Under the pieces are notes generated by a model. It saw only the letters and a list, made by a program, of their open reading frames with translations. It did no database searches and had not been told where the DNA came from. A program made the position numbers and the translations under genes. Shown piece by piece: positions 56,440-64,000 of a DNA stretch of 64,000 nucleotides. Origin of the DNA: Photobacterium galatheae (GTDB lineage Bacteria; Pseudomonadota; Gammaproteobacteria; Enterobacterales; Vibrionaceae); NCBI RefSeq assembly GCF_000695255.1, contig NZ_JMIB01000023.1:1-64000 (forward strand). Direction: 5' to 3'. Position 1 is the first letter of the stretch. Every line of letters begins with the position of its first letter.

Positions 56440-57672
56440 ATGATGAAAACATTCTTAGAAAAACATGCAAAAAAGATCTTTTGGCTTTGCATGATCATCG
56501 CCCAATACATCGGCGCATTATTGTTCAAAGATCTGGCAGATATCAGCCAGTGGTTCGTTCAGTCTGATCGCGAAACCACCATGTGGGTTTGGTACAACCG
56601 GCATGGGATTGCCATCATCGCCTTACTCGCTTTTGGTGTCATGATCGGCCTGAAATATATCCAGAGAAACATTATCGGGAACAAGACGTTTATCACACTT
56701 GGTCTGATCTTTGCGTTTAGCTTCTTCAGCGGCATGATGAATCCACATCTCATGATGCGTGATCGCATGCACAACGGTCACTTTGTTTCTGTTGAAGCGG
56801 CGAAAAAATACCTGCGTCCTCATGAGAGTGTCATTGTGATGGAGATTCACGGCAAAGCCAGAGCGCACTCAGACAAACAGCTGCTACGCCCACACGTTGC
56901 CGGTAAGCCCGTGACGGAAGGTCAGGACAACGTCGTCATGACCTACTGCGGACTCACCAATCTCGGCATGGCGTACATTCCGGAAATTAACGGAAAACCA
57001 CTTGATTTAGCACCAGCCAATCAGCTTCGGAATAACCTGGTCATGTGGGATCGTCACTCAGGAGAGCCCGTTCAACAACTTTGGGGACAGCATGAAGCTG
57101 ACCGTAATCATGGCCTCCCGTCAAAGATGAAAGAATGGCCGACATTCCGTATGCCTTTTGAGCGGTTTGCTGAAGCTTATCCGGATGGTGAAGTCTTTGT
57201 GAACGACTATCTGGTGGCTGATATGCGCCCGACGTTCTGGGAAAACCCGTTCCTTGCAGTTTATGACCCAATCATGGAGTCCATTTTCAAGCTGGCCATT
57301 TCCTATCAGGCGTATTACGACGAACCGACTTTCCCGACCGTTGAATACAAAGACATGCGTCTGCCAAGTAAAGAAAAAGTATGGGGGCTGAATATCGGCG
57401 AGGACTATGTCGCTTATACGGAGCGTTTTGTCCGTATGCAGCCAAATCCGATCAATGTCGCGATTGGTGAACAGAACATTGTCCTTCACTTTGATGAAAC
57501 CTATGAAAGTCTGGGAATTTTCTACAATCACACCGGAAAAGACATTCAGGATATTAATTTCTTTGGGGAAACCGAATTCGGTAAATTAGCGCGTGTTGAA
57601 ACCGTGAAAGCCGGTGCCTACTGGATCATTTGGGCTGATTTCTTCCCGCAGACTGACGTCAACCGTCTGTAG
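56440..57672 (+). CDS. DUF3179-like membrane protein
   Basis: A 410-aa protein. Three N-terminal hydrophobic segments (about 13-33, 57-75, 84-100) precede a soluble domain with VVMTYCGLTNLGMAYIPE, similar to the TYCPLC..G block of DUF3179 proteins. The function of this family is unknown. AGAGGTAA precedes the two adjacent ATG codons. It is convergent with tpm. Confidence 0.72.
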   Translation: MMKTFLEKHAKKIFWLCMIIAQYIGALLFKDLADISQWFVQSDRETTMWVWYNRHGIAIIALLAFGVMIGLKYIQRNIIGNKTFITLGLIFAFSFFSGMMNPHLMMRDRMHNGHFVSVEAAKKYLRPHESVIVMEIHGKARAHSDKQLLRPHVAGKPVTEGQDNVVMTYCGLTNLGMAYIPEINGKPLDLAPANQLRNNLVMWDRHSGEPVQQLWGQHEADRNHGLPSKMKEWPTFRMPFERFAEAYPDGEVFVNDYLVADMRPTFWENPFLAVYDPIMESIFKLAISYQAYYDEPTFPTVEYKDMRLPSKEKVWGLNIGEDYVAYTERFVRMQPNPINVAIGEQNIVLHFDETYESLGIFYNHTGKDIQDINFFGETEFGKLARVETVKAGAYWIIWADFFPQTDVNRL

Positions 57673-57702
57673 CTATTTCCACTTTGTGATACGCAAAATA
57701 CG

Positions 57703-57738
57703 CAAAAGCAGCGCCCGCCAGGCACTGCTTTTGTATTT
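57703..57738. terminator. Terminator between the DUF3179 gene and tpm
   Basis: CAAAAGCAG (57703-57711) and CTGCTTTTG (57725-57733), between converging genes. Confidence 0.65.
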
Positions 57739-57792
57739 GGTGACGAGATATCCAATCGAAGAGCGTTTATCTCAGTCAATACATGTTTTGCT

Positions 57793-58440
57793 TCAGGCCG
57801 GCGTCTGAATCAGCCAGACTTCTTCCGCGAAACGGCTGAGTCCCTGCTGGATACGTGGATGCGATTCATCCGCCTCCTGTCGACCAAGGTGTGCGACCTC
57901 ACAGCCATGAAACAGCGACTTCACAGCATCAGCCGTAACACTAAACGGCGGGCCAGCCATCTCTTCCTGAACATAATCCAGCGTCACCAACATGATCTTT
58001 CCGCCCGGTTTCACCACAGACAATAATCGCTGAACGTAGGACTGTCGCATTTCCTCAGGCATCGCAATCAGCGCAGCACGATCATAGACCGCATCAACGG
58101 GCGCGACAGGCGCTGTAAAATAATCACCGCAATATATGCTGACTTCATCAAATTCATACAGCGTGTGACCATTTCCAAGCGTCGTCACCGTAGGCAGATA
58201 CAGATGCTCAGAAAAATAGGCCCGGACTGCAATTTCACTCAGTTCAACGCCAATCACCTGATTGTGTTTTTCAGCCAACCAGCTCAAATCCAGAGACTTC
58301 CCGCACATGGGGACGAATACGGTATCTTCACGATTCAGTTCAAGACGTGACCAATACAAAGGTAATACTGGGTTGGTCTCATTCAGGTGAAAACCGATCC
58401 GGTTCTCGGCCCAGCGGTTATGCCAAAATTCTGCATCCAT
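57793..58440 (-). CDS. tpm: Thiopurine S-methyltransferase
   Basis: A 215-aa protein with [36 protein letters not shown] (SAM motif) and [18 protein letters not shown]. It methylates thiopurines and, in bacteria, tellurite and selenite species. ATG 58440 matches the family start and has AAGAG at good spacing; ATG 58449 lies on top of that site, so it was rejected. Confidence 0.95.
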   Translation of the reverse strand: MDAEFWHNRWAENRIGFHLNETNPVLPLYWSRLELNREDTVFVPMCGKSLDLSWLAEKHNQVIGVELSEIAVRAYFSEHLYLPTVTTLGNGHTLYEFDEVSIYCGDYFTAPVAPVDAVYDRAALIAMPEEMRQSYVQRLLSVVKPGGKIMLVTLDYVQEEMAGPPFSVTADAVKSLFHGCEVAHLGRQEADESHPRIQQGLSRFAEEVWLIQTPA

Positions 58441-58541
58441 GGGTGACATCTCTTCGTACTTACTTATGATTACAACTGGCCGGTATCAGACCATATTTCA
58501 GACCGGAGATCCAGCCAGATTCTGGTTCGCAACAAGGACAA

Positions 58542-58567
58542 AAAAAGGATGCCGAAGCATCCTTTTT
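58542..58567 (-). terminator. Terminator of the 58618 gene
   Basis: AAAAAGGATGC, CGAA loop, GCATCCTTTTT, 50 bases past the stop; symmetric. Confidence 0.85.
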
Positions 58568-58617
58568 CCGTCATGACCGGCATGCCAATCATTGAGTGTC
58601 TGTATGCGAGTCTGGTA

Positions 58618-58911
58618 TCAACCAATGCGAAACAGCTTAATGGAGTCACGACGAACAGTCACACCCCGAAAAGTCACTGGCTCAAGCAAAGTCATCAGTT
58701 GCTTCGACACAAAAAACTTACCGCCATAGCTACGATCACCACCGCGATTAACCCACTCTGCAAATTCATCTGCCAGGTTGAACATTGAGTTCCCTACAAG
58801 TAAAACCAGGACTTTCGCAACTTCACTGTCGTTCTGCTTATTAAATTCTGAGTCACGAACCTTCTTGCGGTATTCTTCGACAATTCTCTCAAGGCACTCA
58901 AATCTGCTCAT
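58618..58911 (-). CDS. Small charged protein, function unknown
   Basis: A 97-aa soluble protein, MSRFECLERIVEEYRKKV, helical in the first half (VAKVLVLLVGNSMFNLADEF) and basic at the end. No family was recognised. ATG 58911 has GAGGTGG six bases upstream; an earlier GTG at 58920 overlaps that site. It has its own terminator, which supports it as a real gene. Confidence 0.65.
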   Translation of the reverse strand: MSRFECLERIVEEYRKKVRDSEFNKQNDSEVAKVLVLLVGNSMFNLADEFAEWVNRGGDRSYGGKFFVSKQLMTLLEPVTFRGVTVRRDSIKLFRIG

Positions 58912-59158
58912 CTTCACCACCTCACAAAAAAGAGGTGCGGATACTACTGTTCAATAAGCCTGAAATCAAGACATCCTCGCATGATTTTGGCTATTGCTAA
59001 CACAAATCAAACATCAACGAGCATATTCGTCATGAAACAATCAAAAAGCACAGCATATCTCTAATCTTCCATAACTCTTTGTTCACTTTTATATGAAATT
59101 CATGACACCTCAAAAGGCTGCCATCAACCTTCCTTGAGCACAGCAGCCCTACGCGCTA

Positions 59159-59542
59159 CTACCGATAATAATCAACAACCTGTACGGAAATCGGTTCACT
59201 TTGCGGTTTTACAGCCATTTTAAACTGGTGCAGGCCATCCATTGTCATACTGGTGCCTGATTTTCCAGTCACATTGACCCCTTCAATTTTGGTAAATGGC
59301 TGTTCAGTGTCATAAAACATGTTGATCGTGAGCGCTGTTTTCTGATTGGCCTTTAACTCAAATTTACAGATACCCCGCGGACAATACACATCCAGTGTGT
59401 TTTCCCTGACCTCAATACGTTCCACATCTCTGACCGGCGTTGCTGTGATTGTCAGTGGTTCACCACAGCCCTGAATGAACAGATTGGCAGACACAAGCAG
59501 CATGGCAGGCAACCACATTGCGACACCTCGCTTCATTTTCAT
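59159..59542 (-). CDS. Small lipoprotein, function unknown
   Basis: A 127-aa protein with a signal peptide and lipobox LFIQGCGEP, lipidated Cys at 26. The mature part is beta-rich with one Cys pair (VYCPRGICKFEL). No family was recognised. GGGAG lies upstream of the ATG. It is divergent from sulA, sharing a 344-base region. Confidence 0.68.
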   Translation of the reverse strand: MKMKRGVAMWLPAMLLVSANLFIQGCGEPLTITATPVRDVERIEVRENTLDVYCPRGICKFELKANQKTALTINMFYDTEQPFTKIEGVNVTGKSGTSMTMDGLHQFKMAVKPQSEPISVQVVDYYR

Positions 59543-59796
59543 CTTGCTCCCTTCTCTTTCACAACATTAACCGCGCTCAGTCTACTGTACAAAGTACTGG
59601 ATAAGATACTGTATAAGTTTGGAAAGCATGCTTTTTTCCGGTCATCTTTGATATCTATCACACGAGATTCACACACATGCGCGCACCTACACCACTAACA
59701 ACAAAATCAATAAATAACAATAATTTACACAAAATCAACACAGGGAGCATGGCTGAGAACCAATCAAGAATTGTGAAGCAACATCGAAAAAAAAGC

Positions 59797-59825
59797 TTGC
59801 ATCGGGTACTGTTCAAAACTACTGT
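59797..59825 (+). promoter_or_regulatory. sulA promoter
   Basis: TTGCAT (59797-59802), a 17-base spacer, then TACTGT (59820-59825). The -10 box overlaps the LexA site, so bound LexA would block polymerase. Confidence 0.5.
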
Positions 59826-59837
59826 ATAGACATACAG
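59822..59837 (+). promoter_or_regulatory. LexA box (SOS box) of sulA
   Basis: CTGTATAGACATACAG, a full CTGT-N8-ACAG site, 50 bases before the sulA ATG. It shows direct SOS control. Confidence 0.85.
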
Positions 59838-59886
59838 CATGTACAAATACACACTATCAGCGCATTTAACAAAGGATGGAACTCTC

Positions 59887-60357
59887 ATGACTGCTCATTT
59901 AGACAGCTTCCAATCACTAACCGCTTCTCAGGTGTATCAATCCACTTTTCTGTCACACGCTTCTTCCCTGAGTTCCTCCCAGGTCCGGTATCCGATTGAA
60001 GTCAGTTTCTGCGATCAGGAAATGATCCAACTGGCTTACCTGCTTCGCTTACTCAGGCAAGCCAGTGAACAGAACCGCTGGATCATGTTTATTGGTGAAG
60101 ATGCGTTGCTGGATCGCAACCTGCTGAAAAGTGCGGGGATCGATATCAATAAAGTCTTGCTGTTAAAAAAGAAAAACGGGCAGTCCGCTCAAGAACTGAT
60201 GGCGAAAGCCCTGCATATGGGCAATTGCAGTGCAGTCATCACAAGCGGGAATATTCATGAGTACTGTAACCCAACCATTCATGATGCAGCCATTCACGGA
60301 AATGCAATGGCTTTTATTATCAACCGCAAACACCAGCCCGCTTCCCGGTTGCATTGA
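59887..60357 (+). CDS. sulA: SOS cell-division inhibitor SulA-like
   Basis: A 156-aa protein. The SulA core is visible: MIQLAYLLRLLRQASEQNRW, LLDRNLLKSAGIDINKVLLL, ELMAKALHMGNCSAVITSG and HGNAMAFIINR near the end. SulA binds FtsZ and stops division during DNA damage. ATG 59887 with AAGGATGGAA was chosen; the frame start at 59839 lies inside the promoter region. A LexA box just upstream agrees with the assignment. Confidence 0.9.
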   Translation: MTAHLDSFQSLTASQVYQSTFLSHASSLSSSQVRYPIEVSFCDQEMIQLAYLLRLLRQASEQNRWIMFIGEDALLDRNLLKSAGIDINKVLLLKKKNGQSAQELMAKALHMGNCSAVITSGNIHEYCNPTIHDAAIHGNAMAFIINRKHQPASRLH

Positions 60358-60411
60358 ACGCAACGATTTCAGAGCGATAGCAGAACAATCGGTTGCGAAT
60401 AGACACAAAGT

Positions 60412-60444
60412 AAAACGCCAGTACAACACAGCGACTGGCGTTTT
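60412..60444. terminator. Terminator between sulA and the 60524 gene
   Basis: AAAACGCCAGT (60412-60422) and ACTGGCGTTTT (60434-60444), between converging genes. Confidence 0.85.
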
Positions 60445-60523
60445 GATTGACAATGATTGTTGGTCGTTTTAGAGAACCGTTTCCCTTTCTCAGAAAAACA
60501 GCAAGTCGGCGCAATGCCGAACC

Positions 60524-60928
60524 TCAGGATTGGGCCAAGCGGATATGCAGTTGCTCGCCGTTACTTCCGACTTCACGGATATCGCACTCTGCTTTTTCCT
60601 GAATCAATGCCAGTTGCTCTTTATCCAGCGAATACGGCAGGCAAATGTTCAGTTCAAAAATCTGCTCCAGACGCGCAAGTCTCAGTAAGCGGATCAGATT
60701 GTTCACATCACTGGTGTTTGTCGACAGCACCTTCAAAGCCTGATTGGTCAACCGCTCGGTTTTGCTGACATGCGAACCACTGGCTCTCCCCCAGGAAAAC
60801 TCTAAAGCAGGTAACATCACTTTAAATGCATCCCACAGTGTTGGCCTGTGATGACACAGCACAGACAGGAATGAGGTGTAATCAAATACAATCTCTTTCG
60901 CTCGGTGGGCTTCAACTGATGATTTCAT
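60524..60928 (-). CDS. Uncharacterised 134-aa protein
   Basis: A 134-aa soluble, mostly helical protein (LIRLLRLARLEQIFELN, SLDKEQLALIQEKAE). No family was recognised. GAAGGATAG lies before the ATG. It is convergent with sulA and shares its terminator. The AT-rich region upstream should hold its promoter. Confidence 0.65.
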   Translation of the reverse strand: MKSSVEAHRAKEIVFDYTSFLSVLCHHRPTLWDAFKVMLPALEFSWGRASGSHVSKTERLTNQALKVLSTNTSDVNNLIRLLRLARLEQIFELNICLPYSLDKEQLALIQEKAECDIREVGSNGEQLHIRLAQS

Positions 60929-61043
60929 AACTATCCTTCACAAGAATTCAACAGCATTTTTGTGCAAGCTAAAGTAAATTGGACGAATGCTATATTAAGC
61001 GAATACTATAATGCCTTCCCCCGAAGCTTACTTTTTTAGCGCT

Positions 61044-61235
61044 TCATTTTTTTGCGCGCGATCGTGTTTTTTCTTGCTTTGCATCAAATAAAAAATACTG
61101 GAAAAACACCCAATTAACATACACCGCACAAAAAACAAACAACTCGCCACGCTTTGTAATTTTTATATTTCTCTTGATTTGCCGTGAATATTTACGCAAA
61201 AGCAACACAAGAACATACACTTTCACAACCAACAC
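61044..61235 (-). CDS. Possible small basic hydrophobic protein
   Basis: A 63-codon frame from GTG 61235, with AGGAG seven bases upstream. The product starts hydrophobic (VLVVKVYVLVLLL), then is strongly basic and ends KTRSRAKK. No family was recognised and AT-rich sequence often gives such frames, so this is doubtful. The ATG at 61241 is too close to the AGGAG to be the start. Confidence 0.3.
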   Translation of the reverse strand: MLVVKVYVLVLLLRKYSRQIKRNIKITKRGELFVFCAVYVNWVFFQYFLFDAKQEKTRSRAKK

Positions 61236-61508
61236 TCTCATTCTCCTCTTTTTTGAGTCGCATTTTTATTGAGCAGAAGTATTAGCAAATTCTGAGCCAG
61301 TTGATTCCCTCTCTGATAACCACCCGTGAAAAACGAACAGAAAAGTCTTTTACTTCAATGGATTATCTGAAAAAACCTCAATGTGCATTGATGCATCACT
61401 ATTTCTAAAATAAATAGAAATGTGTAAAGAAATCGTGCACTTGCACCAATAAAGCGCCCGCAAGCTTAAAAATTCAAGAAACGAAATAAGTGCAACCGAA
61501 CGAATAAA

Positions 61509-61558
61509 GCCAAACTTTCCTGCCATCAATAAACAAAATTAACAGAGGAAAGTTTGGC
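61509..61558 (-). terminator. 13-base perfect inverted repeat downstream of phnX
   Basis: GCCAAACTTTCCT (61509-61521) is inverted as AGGAAAGTTTGGC (61546-61558), with a 24-base loop. It begins 31 bases past the phnX stop and probably ends the phn operon; the minus strand continues TTTATTC. The large loop leaves room for other roles. Confidence 0.5.
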
Positions 61559-61589
61559 AATCAGGAAAAGAAAAATTGTAAAAATAGGA

Positions 61590-62402
61590 TTAAGGACGTT
61601 CGCCTGCAACCAAACGCTGATTAATATCCAGAATCACTGCAGGCAAGTTAGCAATGGTGTCGATTTGATAATGTGCTCGGCAATGCTGAAAAGCGTTTCT
61701 CGCTTTTTCCCGGGCAGAGTTTAACTGCGCTTCCGATGCATTCAGATATTCAGCTTCAGTCAACCCGGCCTCATTCCCTGACAACAAGAGTGCCACCGTC
61801 CACATACCGGCATGGTGGCCTTCTTCGATCCCCGGGACAGAATCATCGACTTTGACGCAACAGGCGACATCGCCAGCCCCCAGGTTGATGACATTCTGGA
61901 GCGCCATAAATGGTCCCGGCCGTCCCCCAGCCGCCAGATCGTCCGTCGCAACCACACAGTCCGGTTCAAAACCTCTGGCCGCAGCGGCCGGCAATAGCTC
62001 ATTCATCACGACACGTGGATAGCCAGAGCAAGAACCGATGCGAATATTCTGTGCTCTCAACGCAGCCACCACGTCCAGCGTGCCCGGAATTAAATTGGCA
62101 TGCTCCGCCACCTTCGCCACCTGAAGCGGCATAAAAGTATGGTAAATCTTATCGATATCCTCTGTATTCATCGCCCGCCCGAACCGGTCTTGCCAGCGCG
62201 CTGCGACTTCAGGTAATTCGCCGACGGCCTTGATATGATCCCATTTTCCCAGCCCCATAGGGACACGCGCTTCAGCCAGTGAGATCTCAAAATCGTACTC
62301 GCGCCTGAAGGCTTCAACGAAAATAGTCGTGGGCGCAAAGGATCCAAAATCAACCACGGTACCGGCCCAGTCAAAAATGACGGCTTGAACTTGTTTTGTC
62401 AT
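61590..62402 (-). CDS. phnX: Phosphonoacetaldehyde hydrolase
   Basis: A 270-aa HAD-family enzyme, the same length as the Salmonella form. It shows the nucleophile block [13 protein letters not shown], the cap Lys segment [24 protein letters not shown] and [13 protein letters not shown]. It splits phosphonoacetaldehyde to acetaldehyde and phosphate through a Lys Schiff base. ATG 62402 fits the family; the frame runs on to 62444, which would overlap pbfA. It is the last gene of phnW-pbfA-phnX. One odd residue: GGRPGPFM where relatives usually have GRPAPW/F. Confidence 0.95.
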   Translation of the reverse strand: MTKQVQAVIFDWAGTVVDFGSFAPTTIFVEAFRREYDFEISLAEARVPMGLGKWDHIKAVGELPEVAARWQDRFGRAMNTEDIDKIYHTFMPLQVAKVAEHANLIPGTLDVVAALRAQNIRIGSCSGYPRVVMNELLPAAAARGFEPDCVVATDDLAAGGRPGPFMALQNVINLGAGDVACCVKVDDSVPGIEEGHHAGMWTVALLLSGNEAGLTEAEYLNASEAQLNSAREKARNAFQHCRAHYQIDTIANLPAVILDINQRLVAGERP

Positions 62403-62436
62403 GATCGTTCTCATCTGTTGATCTGGCTGACTCGTA

Positions 62437-63834
62437 TCAGCCAATTAAACCTTGATAATGTTGTTCGCAGGCTTCTGCAATTGCCTGCTCGACCCAGTCC
62501 AAAGCCTGAGCCAGATCGTCGCGCAAAATGGTAAGCGGCGGACTGAGCTGAATGACATTCCCCTGTGACACCTTGAAGCTCAGCCCCAGCTCAAGACAGC
62601 GATACATCACCTGCTCTGCGGCTGCAAAAGCACGCGCCTGCGTGGTTCTGTCTGTCACCAGTTCAATGCCCCAAAGCAAACCCATCCCGCGGACATCGCC
62701 AATGATTGGCCATCGTGCTTTCATTGTGCGCAGCCTGCCAGACAGATAGGCCGCATCATCCTGCACTTTCGCCAGTAACTGTTGCTCTTCCATCACACGA
62801 ATGGTCGCCAGCGCTGCCGCGCAACCTATCGGGCTTTTTTCATGGGTGTAATGTCCCAGAGAAACCTGAGCAGCCAGATTGTATTGATCCTTCGTCAACA
62901 TGGCCGCCATCGGTACCACACCGCCGCCCAGACCTTTGCCAATACACAGAATATCCGGCTCGATGCCAAACGCCTGATGGGTAAACCAATGGCCAGTGCG
63001 GCCCATGCCATTCGGAATATCGTCAATGATCAACATGACATTGTGCCGATCGCAAATGTCACGCACCCGCTGCCAATAAGCCCGACTCGGCACCTGCACA
63101 TCGGTATTGCGGACGCCTTCTGCGATAAAAGCACCAATGCCGCCTTCTTTCTCAATCACGTATTCCAGGTAGTCGGCATAATGCAGGTCGGATCCATCCT
63201 GAGACGGCAAAGCACCGCGATAGCTCACCGGGGGCGGGATTCGTTCTACGCCAGCCATCAGTGGCCCCATCCCTTCGCGAAAACAGGCTTCCCCACCGAC
63301 AGAAATTGCATCCAGCGAAGCGCCATGAAAGGCATCCCACAACGACACCACTTTGTAATGACCCGTGATAAAACGCGCCAGCTTCAGGGCCATGCCGATC
63401 ACAGACGTTCCACCGGGAGCGAACAACACCCGGTTCAGCTCACCGCCCGCGATTGCTGTCAGCGCCTTCGCACAGTCGACTGCTGTCTGGTGCGTAAAAC
63501 GTCTTGGCGCGAAAGGCAACGTCGCGAGCTGGTTCTGAATGGCCGCCAAAACTTCAGGGTGTCCGTGCCCCAGCTGATGAACATTGTTGCCATGAAAGTC
63601 CATGTAACGTTTCCCGGCGACATCCGTCAGGTAGATCCCTTCAGCGCTTTCCAGTGCATCCAGACAGGGAGTAGACATGGCCTGATGCAAAAAGTAACGG
63701 CTGTCATCTTCCAGCAACGCCTGAGTTGCGGTATCAGAAATAGCGGCCGTCCAACGCTCACGGGACGGCGAAGTATTGGTATCACCTTCACAGGCCAGCG
63801 CGCGCTGGCTCAATGACGGCGCGTGTGTCTTCAT
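62437..63834 (-). CDS. pbfA: (R)-1-hydroxy-2-aminoethylphosphonate ammonia-lyase
   Basis: A 465-aa PLP enzyme of class III aminotransferase fold: [46 protein letters not shown] and the PLP Lys in [17 protein letters not shown]. Its place between phnW and phnX fits PbfA, which turns (R)-1-hydroxy-2-aminoethylphosphonate into phosphonoacetaldehyde plus ammonia, feeding Phn[12 protein letters not shown] differs from the DEVQTGFGRTG of true transaminases, in line with a lyase. The ATG overlaps the phnW stop by four bases. An ordinary transaminase remains possible but less likely. Confidence 0.85.
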   Translation of the reverse strand: MKTHAPSLSQRALACEGDTNTSPSRERWTAAISDTATQALLEDDSRYFLHQAMSTPCLDALESAEGIYLTDVAGKRYMDFHGNNVHQLGHGHPEVLAAIQNQLATLPFAPRRFTHQTAVDCAKALTAIAGGELNRVLFAPGGTSVIGMALKLARFITGHYKVVSLWDAFHGASLDAISVGGEACFREGMGPLMAGVERIPPPVSYRGALPSQDGSDLHYADYLEYVIEKEGGIGAFIAEGVRNTDVQVPSRAYWQRVRDICDRHNVMLIIDDIPNGMGRTGHWFTHQAFGIEPDILCIGKGLGGGVVPMAAMLTKDQYNLAAQVSLGHYTHEKSPIGCAAALATIRVMEEQQLLAKVQDDAAYLSGRLRTMKARWPIIGDVRGMGLLWGIELVTDRTTQARAFAAAEQVMYRCLELGLSFKVSQGNVIQLSPPLTILRDDLAQALDWVEQAIAEACEQHYQGLIG

Positions 63835-64000
63835 GCCTGCACTCCTGTCTCAGCCGCTTCTGTTGTCCAGTACATTGAATCCGCAATGGCTTTCAGCAAG
63901 CGCTCAATATCGACAGGATGCACATCGCCAATATTGCCAATACGAAAACAGTCCGCATCCGAGACTTTACCGGGATAAATCACAAACCCTCTGGCTTTCA
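63831..64000 (-). CDS. phnW: 2-aminoethylphosphonate-pyruvate transaminase, C-terminal part (cut by window edge)
   Basis: The last 55 codons of a gene entering from the right edge: [43 protein letters not shown], then stop. [16 protein letters not shown] is characteristic of PhnW, which moves the amino group of 2-aminoethylphosphonate to pyruvate to give phosphonoacetaldehyde. The stop overlaps the pbfA start (ATGA), showing the operon order phnW-pbfA-phnX. Confidence 0.9.
   Translation of the reverse strand, partial: KARGFVIYPGKVSDADCFRIGNIGDVHPVDIERLLKAIADSMYWTTEAAETGVQA

Larger units (their letters stand above)
59543..59886. other. Divergent promoter region, lipoprotein and sulA
   Basis: 344 bases containing the sulA promoter and LexA box, listed separately. 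Near 59583-59618 the words ACTGTAC and ACTGTATAAG recur, but they do not form a full LexA site. Confidence 0.5.
60929..61589. other. AT-rich stretch, one doubtful small frame and an inverted repeat
   Basis: 661 bases. The 61044-61235 frame and the 61509-61558 inverted repeat are listed separately. Nothing else could be supported. Confidence 0.5.

Noticed and set aside
59583..59618. Second LexA-like site upstream of sulA (ACTGTAC...ACTGTATAAG)
   Set aside because: The right half lacks ACAG at the needed spacing, so it does not fit CTGT-N8-ACAG.
62782..63816. 344-codon plus-strand frame opposite pbfA
   Set aside because: It mirrors the codon bias of pbfA; it has no ribosome site or known motif.

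Overview
The window reads as a chromosomal segment of a Vibrionaceae gammaproteobacterium (Photobacterium/Vibrio-like). This is inferred from gene content and order: rmf, a DUF3466 protein, uup, rlmKL, zapC, pyrD, a 180-kDa-class NAD-glutamate dehydrogenase, pepN, pncB, prc-proQ, msrC, letAB-rsmF, sbcB, yohJK and cdd. No rRNA, tRNA or CRISPR array was recognised. The species cannot be fixed from the sequence alone.

Layout. 1-307: right end of an IS3-family element. 350-8643: mostly minus-strand housekeeping genes (rmf; the rlmKL-glutaredoxin-uup-DUF3466 operon; zapC), with a 1-kb non-coding stretch rich in TTTCC/GGAAA dyads. 8880-18134: pyrD, NAD-GDH, DUF2835 and pepN. 18592-24071: pncB, a secreted lipocalin-like protein, prc, proQ and msrC. 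24135-31454: plus-strand envelope and translation block (ABC exporter, letA-letB, rsmF). 31847-34188: azoR, yeeX and two cold-shock proteins. 34424-36210: a bacterial tyrosinase with a small downstream partner.

36300-46100 is an accessory block that looks inserted between core genes. It holds a PEP-CTERM-like protein, an orphan 338-aa protein, a LysM-containing polymorphic (probably type VI secretion) effector with a C-terminal toxin and a candidate immunity gene, a methyltransferase, and a small AT-rich cluster of lipoproteins with an alpha/beta hydrolase. Two loci here look broken. The effector reads as one protein if an in-frame TGA (42376-42378) and a one-base slip near 40593-40596 are ignored. 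A small lipoprotein is split by an apparent one-base deletion near 44500.

46214-60928 returns to mixed core genes: sbcB, a membrane-anchored winged-helix regulator, yohJK, cdd with a well-placed CRP site, a DMT transporter, acnA, a LysR regulator, a DUF3179 membrane protein, tpm, and a LexA-controlled sulA. The right end (61590-64000) is a 2-aminoethylphosphonate catabolic operon in the order phnW-pbfA-phnX, read leftwards.

The genes group into functional sets: ribosome hibernation and rRNA modification (rmf, rlmKL, rsmF, uup), lipid transport and envelope quality (letAB, prc), nucleotide and NAD salvage (pyrD, pncB, cdd), stress responses (cold shock, SOS), and a competitive/accessory module. 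Many annotated starts were moved inward from the longest frame on the basis of ribosome binding sites and family length; this is stated per gene.
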